The notes under the pieces are model-generated. The model saw only the letters and a program-made list of their open reading frames with translations. It ran no database searches and had not been told where the DNA came from. A stretch of DNA of 35,505 bases from an uncultured Oscillospiraceae bacterium (GTDB lineage: Bacteria; Bacillota; Clostridia; Oscillospirales; Acutalibacteraceae): assembly GCA_900539425.1 (NCBI GenBank), contig UQBX01000023.1, forward strand, positions 1 through 35,505. The letters are read 5' to 3'. Both the position numbers and the translations under genes were made by a program. This document shows, piece after piece, positions 16,683 to 25,181 of the stretch (positions are counted from its first letter, which is position 1; the number at the start of each line of letters is the position of its first letter).

Positions 16683-16999
16683 ATCTGCTCCCACATAATG
16701 ACTACGGCAAACGCATAATCGCCGTCATGACTGACCGAAACATCACAGCTTTTTTCGCCTGAGATATACGGTTTGCCTTTTTCGTCATATAAAATCTCAA
16801 CAGTATTGAGCCGTCTTGTAATTCCCGTACCGAGTGCTTTGAAATATGCCTCTTTGGCGGCATAAACACCTGCAAAACTCTGTGCGTTTTTACAGTGTTT
16901 TCTTTCTTTTTCAGTAAACACTTCGTTTAGAAATCTCTGGTTTTTTATGCTTTTTTCTATACGGGAAATCAGGACGATATCATTTCCGACTTTAATCAT
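16679..16999 (-). CDS. acpS: Holo-[acyl-carrier-protein] synthase
   Basis: A 106-residue 4'-phosphopantetheinyl transferase that activates acyl carrier protein with CoA. Seen motifs are GNDIVLISRI with metal ligand D7, FAGVYAAKEAYFKALGTG with E50, and VSVSHDGDYAFAVV. Length is slightly short of the usual 115-125 residues but all motifs are present. The lacZ stop TAA is followed immediately by this ATG, and GGTGG in the end of lacZ is the ribosome site. Its 3' end overlaps nnr. Confidence 0.94.
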   Translation of the reverse strand: MIKVGNDIVLISRIEKSIKNQRFLNEVFTEKERKHCKNAQSFAGVYAAKEAYFKALGTGITRRLNTVEILYDEKGKPYISGEKSCDVSVSHDGDYAFAVVIMWEQI

Positions 17000-19996
17000 T
17001 TAACCACCTATCGGCGTAACAACAAACGAGTTTGAATATGAACCTACAAAGAGCTTCTTATGACCCTTGGTAGGCAGAGGGCCGCAGGCATTGGAGCCGG
17101 CGCCGAGCATATAACCGTCCACCTGAACATTTGTTGTGTTGTAATCAAGAAGATCTTCTTTATGCGTTGCCTTTGCACTTTGCTCTGCATTATAATGGTT
17201 TGCATTGAAAACAAAAGGTTTTTTACTTTCAAACCTCATGCCCGTACCGTCATTATCAGTTATCTCGGCATAGAAAGTATTATATCTCATGCCGCTTTCC
17301 TGAGGCTTAATATACTTCACGTTCATATCGGATACTTGTGTTGTAACACGCCTGATAATCGAATGTTCGCGGAAGTCCGAAAGAGTTTCGTCATCATAAC
17401 CGAAATACGTTATATTTTCAAAGCTGTGAGGCATCTCAACAAGCATGCCGAGACGGGGCACAAACTTGAAAAGAAGGCGGCGGAAAGAGTATTCCACGGC
17501 AAGCCTTCCTATGGAATTAATGGTATATCTTACCTTAAAAAGACCAGCATTTGCATAAGCGCTTGTTTTAAGGCGATAAGATGCATTAATAACAACGCTA
17601 TTACCTGCTTTTTCATAAGAGCATTTTTTCTTAGTCCACGAAACATGCTCAAGACCCTCTTTATGCCACACAAGCTTGATATTTTTATCGTTATCAAGAG
17701 GATTACGGTAAAGACTTGGTACAAAGCCGCGGCGGTTTCCGAGAGGTATCTGATTAAGAAGCTCTTTTGAATTATAAATATAGCTTTCCATTTCACCCGA
17801 TCTGAGATTGAAGCAGAGCGAACCGTTTTTAAACGAAACTATTACCCTGCCCTCACTTTCCTCAGTTTTCAGGCAACCGTTATCGTTTTCGGCAGTAACG
17901 GTATTAACATCCGCAGCGTTATAATTCGGCTGAACTACTATCTGCTCGCGGCCAATTTCATTTTCGCCGTCATAATACTCAAAGACAACGGATGTATGAC
18001 CTTTTTCGCTGAGAGAAATGGTTTTTCTTTCAGATTTCTGAGGCTCAACATAGATATCAAAAGAGCCTGAATCCGCAACCGTGCCGTCATTAAGCACAGA
18101 ATATTTTACGGTATATCTGGCGGATTTGAAATACATATGGTTAAAGAATTCAAACTCGCCGCCTATTTTCTTCTCGGCTCTTACGGGACGGTAACACATT
18201 TTCATCTGAACAGCGCCCGGATGAGGAGTTCTGTCCGGGAAGAAAAGTCCGTCCACACAGAAATTGCCGTCATGTTTCCACTCGCCGAAATCACCGCCGT
18301 AGGTATACTCATACGGGCCGTTCTCATTATAAACTGCATGGTCTGCAAACTCCCATATACAGCCGCCGAGCATAATATCGGACGAATAGAACAGTTTTAC
18401 ATAAGTTTCAAGATCTCCCGCGCCTACGCCCATTGCGTGCGCATATTCACACAGATAAAACGGCTTTTCGTAATATTTTGACGGAAGACCTTTGCCTGCC
18501 GCTATCTTTTTGCAGACATTGGGGAATGTATACATTTCCGAATGAACATCATATGACCAGCGCTTTGTGCGGCACGCGCCTTCGTAATGAACAGGAATAT
18601 CAGTATACTTTTTAAGATTATCACAGCAGTAATCCTGGCAGCGGTAACCGCCTGACTCATTGCCCAGAGACCACATTGTAATTGAGGGGTGGTTTCTGTC
18701 CCTGCTGTACATTCTGTATACCCTGTCCCAATAATGCTCTTTCCACTCGGGATTGGCTGAAATAAGGTTAGGCTTATGTATCTCCCCTACTCCGTGGCAC
18801 TCGATATCAGCCTCGTCAACAACATACACGCCGTACTCATCGCACAAATCAATAAATGCAGGGTCCGGAGGATAGTGGGAAGTACGAACGCAGTTTACGT
18901 TATACTCCTTAAAGGTTATAACATCTTTTTCCATATCCTCAATAGTCATTGCATAACCTGTTTTGGGATTTGTATCATGATGATTTACACCGAGGAGTTT
19001 TATTTTTTTATTATTGAAATAAAGTACATTTTTATTTATCTTTATATGCTTAAATCCTATATTTCTGCGGATTATTTCGCAAAGCTCACCGTCTTTTTCA
19101 AGTTTAAGAATTAAACTGTAGAGCTTAGGTATCTCAGCGCTCCATTCAAGCACATCAAGCACATCGAAAGTAATTTTATCCACCTTGCCGGGGCAAACAT
19201 TTATGCTCTTTTCAGCAATAAGCTTATCGCCGTCAAAGACTTGTGCTGTGAAAGCCACCTCATCACATATCTTGAAAGTGGGGATTACATCAAGCAGATA
19301 TGTACCGTCTGAATTATGGCTTGTTCTCGCCTCAAAATCATAAATTGAGTTATTTCCCGTTCTGGTGATATAGACATCGCGGAATATCCCGTTGTTTCTG
19401 AACATATCCTGACATTCAAGATAAGTGCCGTTACACCATTTGTGAACGCAGGCAACAATCTCGTTTTCGCCCTCTGCAAGATATGCCGTAATATCAAACT
19501 CGCTTGTATTGTGGCTGCCCTCGCTGTAACCTACATATTTGCCGTTAATAAAAAGATCAAAACACGGAGCAACACCCAAAAATGTAAGAGTATATTTTCC
19601 GCTTGTTTCGCCAAGCATGAATTTTTTGATATAGATACCTACCGGACAATCCTCAGGAAAGTTCGGAGGGTCGCAAGGAAACTGATAACGGGTATTTACA
19701 TAATAGGGCTTTTCATAGCCTGTAAACTGCCAGCAAGACGGCACGGAAATGGTATCGCACTCCTCTTTCTCCGTATCAAACGATGCGGGAATATCGGAGC
19801 GTTTTTCGTAATATTTGAACTGCCATTCTCCAGAAAGAACAGCAACCATTGAAGAATTATAACGCTCTGTTCTTATATCAGTTTCACCAAGCTCTTTTTC
19901 AGACGAAAACGGTATGAAATAAGCTCTTGGCTCAAGCACATTATCCTTGAACACATTGAAATTTTTAAAGTTGTCTTTTTTTAACTCGTAAATCAT
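17000..19996 (-). CDS. lacZ: Beta-galactosidase, GH2, LacZ type
   Basis: A 998-residue GH2 enzyme without a signal peptide, so cytoplasmic. The jelly-roll N-terminal domain, immunoglobulin-like domains, TIM barrel and C-terminal small beta-galactosidase domain are all present by length and order. Catalytic acid/base E447 lies in MWSLGNESGG and nucleophile E517 in LCEYAHAMG; VRTSHYPPDP and DEADIECHG are also typical. It hydrolyses lactose or other beta-galactosides. Start ATG 19996 follows GAGGTGG; an upstream in-frame start at 20026 has no ribosome site. It is first gene of an operon with acpS and nnr, an unusual pairing. Confidence 0.94.
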   Translation of the reverse strand: MIYELKKDNFKNFNVFKDNVLEPRAYFIPFSSEKELGETDIRTERYNSSMVAVLSGEWQFKYYEKRSDIPASFDTEKEECDTISVPSCWQFTGYEKPYYVNTRYQFPCDPPNFPEDCPVGIYIKKFMLGETSGKYTLTFLGVAPCFDLFINGKYVGYSEGSHNTSEFDITAYLAEGENEIVACVHKWCNGTYLECQDMFRNNGIFRDVYITRTGNNSIYDFEARTSHNSDGTYLLDVIPTFKICDEVAFTAQVFDGDKLIAEKSINVCPGKVDKITFDVLDVLEWSAEIPKLYSLILKLEKDGELCEIIRRNIGFKHIKINKNVLYFNNKKIKLLGVNHHDTNPKTGYAMTIEDMEKDVITFKEYNVNCVRTSHYPPDPAFIDLCDEYGVYVVDEADIECHGVGEIHKPNLISANPEWKEHYWDRVYRMYSRDRNHPSITMWSLGNESGGYRCQDYCCDNLKKYTDIPVHYEGACRTKRWSYDVHSEMYTFPNVCKKIAAGKGLPSKYYEKPFYLCEYAHAMGVGAGDLETYVKLFYSSDIMLGGCIWEFADHAVYNENGPYEYTYGGDFGEWKHDGNFCVDGLFFPDRTPHPGAVQMKMCYRPVRAEKKIGGEFEFFNHMYFKSARYTVKYSVLNDGTVADSGSFDIYVEPQKSERKTISLSEKGHTSVVFEYYDGENEIGREQIVVQPNYNAADVNTVTAENDNGCLKTEESEGRVIVSFKNGSLCFNLRSGEMESYIYNSKELLNQIPLGNRRGFVPSLYRNPLDNDKNIKLVWHKEGLEHVSWTKKKCSYEKAGNSVVINASYRLKTSAYANAGLFKVRYTINSIGRLAVEYSFRRLLFKFVPRLGMLVEMPHSFENITYFGYDDETLSDFREHSIIRRVTTQVSDMNVKYIKPQESGMRYNTFYAEITDNDGTGMRFESKKPFVFNANHYNAEQSAKATHKEDLLDYNTTNVQVDGYMLGAGSNACGPLPTKGHKKLFVGSYSNSFVVTPIGG

Positions 19997-20043
19997 AAGC
20001 CACCTCAAAAACAGACTGCTTAGCACAGTTATACATTCATATT

Positions 20044-20073
20044 ATTATAACATAATAAAAACAACTCTGTAAA
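20044..20073 (-). promoter_or_regulatory. Promoter of the lacZ-acpS-nnr operon
   Basis: Minus strand TTTACA (20068-20073), 18 bases, TATAAT (20044-20049), about 45 bases before lacZ. No obvious operator palindrome is seen. Confidence 0.6.
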
Positions 20074-20191
20074 TACCTTTACTTATTTTCATTTTTGCAG
20101 TAAAATAAAATCAAACCGTATGTACGCGTATTAAAAAAGAAGTATAAAAAACGCATAAATCAAATATATATTATCAAGGACGGTGAAAGCC

Positions 20192-20449
20192 TTGATTGGT
20201 AATGTAGACAAGAGATGCGTTGAAATCGGAGAATACATACGCGACACGGGTGCAACTGTAAGACGTGCGGCGGCAGTTTTCGGCATAAGCAAATCAACGG
20301 TTCATATAGATGTTACAAAACGCCTTAGAAACATTGACAAAATACTTTATGATGAGGTCAAGAAAGTGCTTGAGGAAAACAAGGCTCAAAGGCACATACG
20401 CGGAGGGCTTGCCACACGTGAAAAATACAGCAAAATGAAAAAGCAATAG
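20192..20449 (+). CDS. spoIIID: Mother-cell sporulation transcription factor SpoIIID
   Basis: An 85-residue DNA-binding protein. The helix-turn-helix core VRRAAAVFGISKSTVHIDVTKRL and the basic tail HIRGGLATREKYSK match SpoIIID, which switches mother-cell transcription between sigma-E and sigma-K phases. The TTG start at 20192 has GGTG six bases upstream and gives an N-terminus of family length. GTG 20183 is the alternative, adding three residues. I could not pick out a convincing sigma-E promoter. proC follows 17 bases later. Confidence 0.93.
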   Translation: MIGNVDKRCVEIGEYIRDTGATVRRAAAVFGISKSTVHIDVTKRLRNIDKILYDEVKKVLEENKAQRHIRGGLATREKYSKMKKQ

Positions 20450-20466
20450 GTTTGGAGGAAGTTTAA

Positions 20467-21264
20467 ATGAAACTTGCATTTATAGGCTGCGGCAATATGG
20501 CCGGCGCAATAATTAAAGGAATAACGGCAAACTCAGCCGTACTGCCCGAAGATATATTCGTGTTTGACACAAATACAAGCAAAACGCAGGAAATGAAAGA
20601 TGAAACAGGCATAAACATTGCAGGCAGTGCTGCTCAGGCGGCTGAAAGTGCCGATATTACCGTGCTTGCCGTGAAGCCGAATGTGCAGGCGTGTGTATTA
20701 AAGGAAATAGACAGCATTGTATGTAAACCAGGCAAAACTATCGTTTCAATAGCCGCAGGAAAGACCATATCATTCATTGAAAGCAATCTTTCTTCAGACT
20801 GCGCAGTTATCAGGGTTATGCCAAACATAAATGCAAAAGTTGGCGCCGCCTGCTGTGCTATGTGCGCAAACGAAAAAGCGACACAGGAAGCGAAAGATTT
20901 CGTTAAGAAAGTATTCAGCGCCGTAGGGGAAATCAGTGAGCTTGACGAGAGCAGTTTTCCTCTTTTCGGAGTTATAGCGGGGTGTGCACCGGCGTTTTCT
21001 TATATGTTTATCGACGCGATTGCACGTGCAGGTGTAAAGAACGGTATGAGCAAAGACCTTGCGCTTAAATTTGCTGCGCAGACCGTTATGGGCAGTGCAA
21101 AAATGGTGCTTGAAAGCGGCGAACACCCGTATAAACTGACAGACATGGTATGCTCACCGGGAGGAACAACAATCGAGGGCGTGCTTTCACTGCAGGCAGA
21201 CGGATTTGAAAACGCTGTTCACAACGCAGTGAACAAAGCTGTGGAAAAAGACAAGCTTCTTTAA
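20467..21264 (+). CDS. proC: Pyrroline-5-carboxylate reductase
   Basis: A 265-residue enzyme that makes proline from pyrroline-5-carboxylate with NAD(P)H. The Rossmann start IGCGNMAGAI (6-15), the VLAVKPNVQ segment, the IRVMPNINA segment, and the C-terminal dimerisation domain with VCSPGGTTIEG are all present. The usual GSGPAY reads GCAPAF here, a mild divergence. GGAGG lies before ATG 20467. It follows spoIIID by 17 bases and is probably cotranscribed. Confidence 0.95.
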   Translation: MKLAFIGCGNMAGAIIKGITANSAVLPEDIFVFDTNTSKTQEMKDETGINIAGSAAQAAESADITVLAVKPNVQACVLKEIDSIVCKPGKTIVSIAAGKTISFIESNLSSDCAVIRVMPNINAKVGAACCAMCANEKATQEAKDFVKKVFSAVGEISELDESSFPLFGVIAGCAPAFSYMFIDAIARAGVKNGMSKDLALKFAAQTVMGSAKMVLESGEHPYKLTDMVCSPGGTTIEGVLSLQADGFENAVHNAVNKAVEKDKLL

Positions 21265-21280
21265 TTAATAAAGTCAAAAA

Positions 21281-21309
21281 AATCCCGTACTGATAATCAG
21301 TACGGGATT
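21281..21309. terminator. Bidirectional terminator between proC and the BMP lipoprotein
   Basis: A perfect 13-bp stem AATCCCGTACTGA/TCAGTACGGGATT around TAA, flanked by A7 and a T-rich run. Confidence 0.9.
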
Positions 21310-21329
21310 AATTTTTATTTATTGAATGT

Positions 21330-23252
21330 TTACTGAATTACTTGAGCGGTCTCTGCTGAAGCGGTATTGCCCTCTGCGTTATCACCTTGATTAATCCAGT
21401 AGTTAAGTGTGAAACAATTTGAGTTTACAACAAGACGGACATCAGCACCGGGAGCTACACCCGTGATTTTAATTGTGCCGTTTGCAAGAGCACTGTATAC
21501 CTCATCATATGCCTGCTGATAATCCTCATCTACTGTGCTGAGGTAAATGCCTTTATTTGAGCAATCGCCGTTATATGTGAAGCCGCCTTTGAAATCGGAA
21601 AGGCAGGCTTTTACAGCTGAGCCGTAATCTTTGATAGTTGTAGTGAGATAATTATCCCATGTGGACTGCCAATTTTCAGCGCCGATTGCGAGTTTTTCAT
21701 AGCTGTAATTCCATGTTGCGTCAGAAACAGCATTACACTCATCATTTCCGCCTGCATAAATTACAGAAACGCCTTCATCATACATTTTTTCAACAACTGC
21801 CTGATAACGGTTTACCATAGTGTAAGTTGTTGACGGGAAGTATTCATTTTCCATTGTGATGCCTGCGCTGAAGCCGTCTTCATCTGATGTGGACCAGTGA
21901 GAGAAGATATAGCCCTCCTGCGGAACAGCGGCAGTTACGGAAACAACATCTCCTGTAACATAGCAGCCTGAGCCTGATGACTCGCCGTTGCCGCCCTCTC
22001 CTGTTACTACAGTAACATCGAATGTGGGTGCGTCGGTCTCAACATAAACGGGGGTAAGTGTAATTCCCTGTGTAGTATCAGTTACATGTACCCAAGTGTC
22101 TTTTGCATAGATATCGTCAATAGCACCTTCTTCATCTGTGCTGATTTCCCAGTGATCAAATGTTTTTCCGCTCTGTGCGGCAGGTGCTATTACGTTGCAG
22201 GATTCACCTGCGATTATGTACTGTGTTGAATAAGCAGTACCGTCCTCATTATTTACCGTAACGGGATATGTTGTTGACGGAGCGTCAGCATATACTGCGG
22301 TAATAGTGCAGTCGCACTCCTCAACAAGAAGATTGGTTTCGGGCTCCTTTTCGGTTGAAAGGTTAACTTTGCTGTCCTTTACCCCTTCTGTGTCGCTCTT
22401 ATATTCCCAGTGATCAAATACCTTACCCTCAGGAGCGGGATCTGCCTTAACCGTAACATTCTGACCCCATGTATATATACCTGAACCTGAGCCGTTTTCA
22501 ACTTTTACAACGTAAATATCCTCGTCAGAGGCATCAATCTTTTCATAATTTGCGGTAAGGGTAAAATCATAATTATAGTCAAGAAGTGATGAATCATAGT
22601 CAGCGTAATCAAGTATTACGGGAATACCGAGCTGCTCTGCTGCATACTGAGCACCCTGAACATAACCCGCGCCGTAAGAGCTTGAAGTATCAGAACTTAC
22701 AGATCCGAAATAGCCGAGTTTTGTATTGCCGGAAATAACAGCGTAATATCCTGCAAGGAAGCCGCTCTGAAGAGTATCGAATGACACAGTCATTACATTC
22801 TCAATATAAGCGTCTGTATCATCGCCCTCAGGATGGGGCATACCGTCAACAAGGATGAATTTAACATCACTGTACTGCCTTGCGGTTTCGTAAACGGCAA
22901 CCTCAAAAGCATCCGTAGGAAGAACTATAAACTTTGCACCGTTTTCAACAGCAAGATCTATATACTGGATAGCCTGCTCCGTTGTAAGGGTTTCATCTTC
23001 TTTTACAGGAGGCTGATAATATCTGTAAGTAACCTCTTCACCCTCAGCCGCGCTTGCATTTACTTCCTCTGCATAGGAAGTGATACCGTTCCACGCGCTT
23101 TCATTATAAGCGCCGTCGGTAACAGTTCCGCCGTCTGTTATCATAACAATATCATAAGTCAAATCCTGAGAATTATTAGTGCAGCCTGCGAAAGCAAAAA
23201 CACAGGTAAGCGCCATTACAGCACACATAAGCACCGAAATAATTTTTTTCAT
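21330..23252 (-). CDS. BMP/PnrA-like substrate-binding lipoprotein with three inserted InlB-like repeats
   Basis: A 640-residue exported lipoprotein with lipobox FAGC (Cys24). Residues about 30-235 and 480-615 form the BMP family fold of nucleoside-binding proteins (VMITDGGTVTDGAYNESAW, FIVLPTDAFEVAVYE, LVDG, GSVSSDTSSSYGAGYVQGA, VIYAGGND). The fold is interrupted at about 237-478 by three repeats of roughly 85 residues, each with a hydrophobic-HW element (HW at 281, 367, 452), preceded by G-Q/E/D plus V-rich strands. These resemble InlB B-repeat/beta-grasp modules. Plain BMP proteins are about 340-380 residues. Start ATG has GGAGGG upstream. It is divergent from a nucleoside-salvage operon. 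No ABC ATPase or permease is nearby. Confidence 0.82.
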   Translation of the reverse strand: MKKIISVLMCAVMALTCVFAFAGCTNNSQDLTYDIVMITDGGTVTDGAYNESAWNGITSYAEEVNASAAEGEEVTYRYYQPPVKEDETLTTEQAIQYIDLAVENGAKFIVLPTDAFEVAVYETARQYSDVKFILVDGMPHPEGDDTDAYIENVMTVSFDTLQSGFLAGYYAVISGNTKLGYFGSVSSDTSSSYGAGYVQGAQYAAEQLGIPVILDYADYDSSLLDYNYDFTLTANYEKIDASDEDIYVVKVENGSGSGIYTWGQNVTVKADPAPEGKVFDHWEYKSDTEGVKDSKVNLSTEKEPETNLLVEECDCTITAVYADAPSTTYPVTVNNEDGTAYSTQYIIAGESCNVIAPAAQSGKTFDHWEISTDEEGAIDDIYAKDTWVHVTDTTQGITLTPVYVETDAPTFDVTVVTGEGGNGESSGSGCYVTGDVVSVTAAVPQEGYIFSHWSTSDEDGFSAGITMENEYFPSTTYTMVNRYQAVVEKMYDEGVSVIYAGGNDECNAVSDATWNYSYEKLAIGAENWQSTWDNYLTTTIKDYGSAVKACLSDFKGGFTYNGDCSNKGIYLSTVDEDYQQAYDEVYSALANGTIKITGVAPGADVRLVVNSNCFTLNYWINQGDNAEGNTASAETAQVIQ

Positions 23253-23289
23253 CTATTTCTTACCCTCCGACAAAAAATATCACTTATTA

Positions 23290-23318
23290 ATAATAACAAA
23301 ATTAAATTAATATTGCAA
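23290..23318 (-). promoter_or_regulatory. Promoter of the BMP lipoprotein gene
   Basis: Minus strand TTGCAA (23313-23318), 17 bases, TATTAT (23290-23295). It is back to back with the phosphorylase promoter. Confidence 0.55.
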
Positions 23319-23328
23319 TAGCATTTTA

Positions 23329-23357
23329 TTGATTTAAGTTTTAAAAACATTTATAAT
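23329..23357 (+). promoter_or_regulatory. Promoter of the purine phosphorylase/mtnA operon
   Basis: TTGATT (23329-23334), 17 bases, TATAAT (23352-23357), about 32 bases before the start codon. Confidence 0.6.
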
Positions 23358-23388
23358 AGATTTTAAAGAAATGTTAGGAGGCACTCAG

Positions 23389-24198
23389 ATGCTTGAAAAA
23401 CAGCTTGAATATATAAGAAGTGTTACTGATTTCAGACCTGATATAGCAATCGTGCTCGGTTCCGGGCTCGGAGGTCTGGCAGATGAAATAGATGCCGAAA
23501 AAATCATTAATTACAGTGACATTCCTGATTTTCCCGTATCTACTGCGCCGGGTCACAAAGGCAGATTTATACTTGGAACACTTAGCGGCAAAAAGGTTGC
23601 GGCAATGCAGGGCCGCGTTCATCTTTACGAGGGTTATACTCCCGCTCAGGCAGTAATGCCTGTACGCCTTTTAAAAGCAATGGGCGCTCAGGTTATAATA
23701 CTTACAAACGCAAGCGGCGGGATAAATAAAGAGCTTAAACGCGGCGATCTTATGATGATTGAAGATCACATTTCATCTTTTGTGCGCTCCCCTCTTATAG
23801 GTGCCAACGATGAAAGTATAGGCCCGCGTTTTCCCGACATGAGTGAGGTTTACAGCAAAAGGCTAAAAAAAGTCATTATAAACAGCGCTGAAAAATGCGG
23901 TTTAAAATTAAAAAGAGGCGTTTATCTGCAGCTTACAGGGCCTGCTTTTGAAACAAAGGCAGAAATAAGGATGTGCGCCGCACTTGGTGCAGATGCCGTT
24001 GGAATGAGCACCGCAATAGAAGCTCAGGCGGCAAGACACTGCGGGCTTGAAGTATGCGGAATAAGCTGCATCACAAATCTTGCCTGCGGAATAAGCAACC
24101 AACCTATAACATCAGAAGAAGTTACGGAAACAGCCAACGAAGTTTCTGAAAAATTCAGGGCGCTGATAAAAGAAATAATAAATGAAACGGAAATTTAA
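23389..24198 (+). CDS. Purine-nucleoside phosphorylase family (candidate methylthioinosine phosphorylase)
   Basis: A 269-residue trimeric-type nucleoside phosphorylase. Seen motifs are VLGSGLGG (phosphate loop), GHKGRF, GRVHLYEGY, NASGG, GPAFET, MSTAIEA (E211) and CITN with N230. The Asn/Glu pair is the base-recognition signature of 6-oxopurine enzymes; MTA phosphorylases carry Asp at the Asn position. It therefore should cleave inosine, guanosine or a deaminated nucleoside such as methylthioinosine, not MTA. ATG 23389 has AGGAGG upstream; the frame also opens at 23371. The next two genes are mtnA and an MTA-deaminase-like gene, which makes methylthioinosine an attractive substrate. The family is certain; the exact substrate is inferred. 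Confidence 0.88.
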   Translation: MLEKQLEYIRSVTDFRPDIAIVLGSGLGGLADEIDAEKIINYSDIPDFPVSTAPGHKGRFILGTLSGKKVAAMQGRVHLYEGYTPAQAVMPVRLLKAMGAQVIILTNASGGINKELKRGDLMMIEDHISSFVRSPLIGANDESIGPRFPDMSEVYSKRLKKVIINSAEKCGLKLKRGVYLQLTGPAFETKAEIRMCAALGADAVGMSTAIEAQAARHCGLEVCGISCITNLACGISNQPITSEEVTETANEVSEKFRALIKEIINETEI

Positions 24199-24199
24199 A

Positions 24200-25177
24200 A
24201 TGGATAATATTATTTATAAAGACGGCAGGCTTATTATACTTGATCAGACCCTGCTGCCTAATGAAGAAAAATATGTTGAGATGAAAAGCCTTGACGACTG
24301 CTGCGAGGCAATCAAAAAGCTTATGGTTAGGGGCGCGCCGGCAATAGGAATATTCGCGGGTTATGCCATGGCGGTATTCGGAAAAGAAGAGCCACAGAAA
24401 ACGAAAACTATTCTTGACAGCGCCAGACCCACAGCAGTAAATCTAAGCTGGGCCACAGCAAGATTACTGAAAGCTGCTGAAAACGGCAGGGACATGCTTG
24501 AAGAAGCAAAGGCAATACACTGTGAAGACATAGAAATGTGCCGCAAAATAAGCGAATACGGGCTTTCATTGCTGAAAGACGGCGATGGTATTCTGACCCA
24601 CTGCAATGCCGGCGAACTTGCAACATCCAAATACGGAACAGGGTTAGGCCCCCTGATACTAGGCAAGGAAAAAGGTTATAATTTTCATGTATACTCTGAC
24701 GAAACACGCCCTCTGCTTCAGGGCGCGAGACTTACAAGTTATGAACTTGAAAAGCACGGAATAGACGTTACGCTGATATGCGACGATATGGCGGGATATG
24801 TTATGAAAAAAGGCCTTATAAATGCTGTGCTTGTAGGCTGTGACAGAGTTGCGGCAAACGGTGACACAGCAAATAAAATAGGCACCTCTTCTCTTGCAGT
24901 ACTTGCGAATTACTACGGTATCCCCTTTTATGTTCTTGGGCCTTATTCCACAATAGACTTCAGCACGGCAAGCGGTGACGGCATCAATATTGAGCAGAGA
25001 AAATCTGACGAAATCAAAGAGATGTTTTTTGAAAAGCCGACGGCACTCAACGAAACAAAATGTCTCAACCCCGCTTTTGACGTTACAGATGCAAAGCTCA
25101 TAACGGCAATCATTACAGACAAGGGCATTGTGCGCCCGCCGTACACTGAAAATCTGAAAAAAATCATTGGAGGCTGA
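24200..25177 (+). CDS. mtnA: S-methyl-5-thioribose-1-phosphate isomerase
   Basis: A 325-residue MtnA of the eIF2B-related fold. RGAPAIG (44-50), the catalytic cysteine C135 in THCNAGELATS, and catalytic D215 in VGCDRVAANGDTANKIGT are all visible. It converts methylthioribose-1-phosphate to methylthioribulose-1-phosphate. Start ATG 24200 lies two bases after the phosphorylase stop; ATG 24182, overlapping that gene, has no ribosome site. No mtnB, mtnC, mtnD or mtnK is in the window. Confidence 0.93.
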   Translation: MDNIIYKDGRLIILDQTLLPNEEKYVEMKSLDDCCEAIKKLMVRGAPAIGIFAGYAMAVFGKEEPQKTKTILDSARPTAVNLSWATARLLKAAENGRDMLEEAKAIHCEDIEMCRKISEYGLSLLKDGDGILTHCNAGELATSKYGTGLGPLILGKEKGYNFHVYSDETRPLLQGARLTSYELEKHGIDVTLICDDMAGYVMKKGLINAVLVGCDRVAANGDTANKIGTSSLAVLANYYGIPFYVLGPYSTIDFSTASGDGINIEQRKSDEIKEMFFEKPTALNETKCLNPAFDVTDAKLITAIITDKGIVRPPYTENLKKIIGG

Positions 25178-25181
25178 ACCT

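Noticed and set aside
20027..20191. Sigma-E promoter for spoIIID
   Set aside because: Partial CATA-like matches occur but none with proper -35 spacing.
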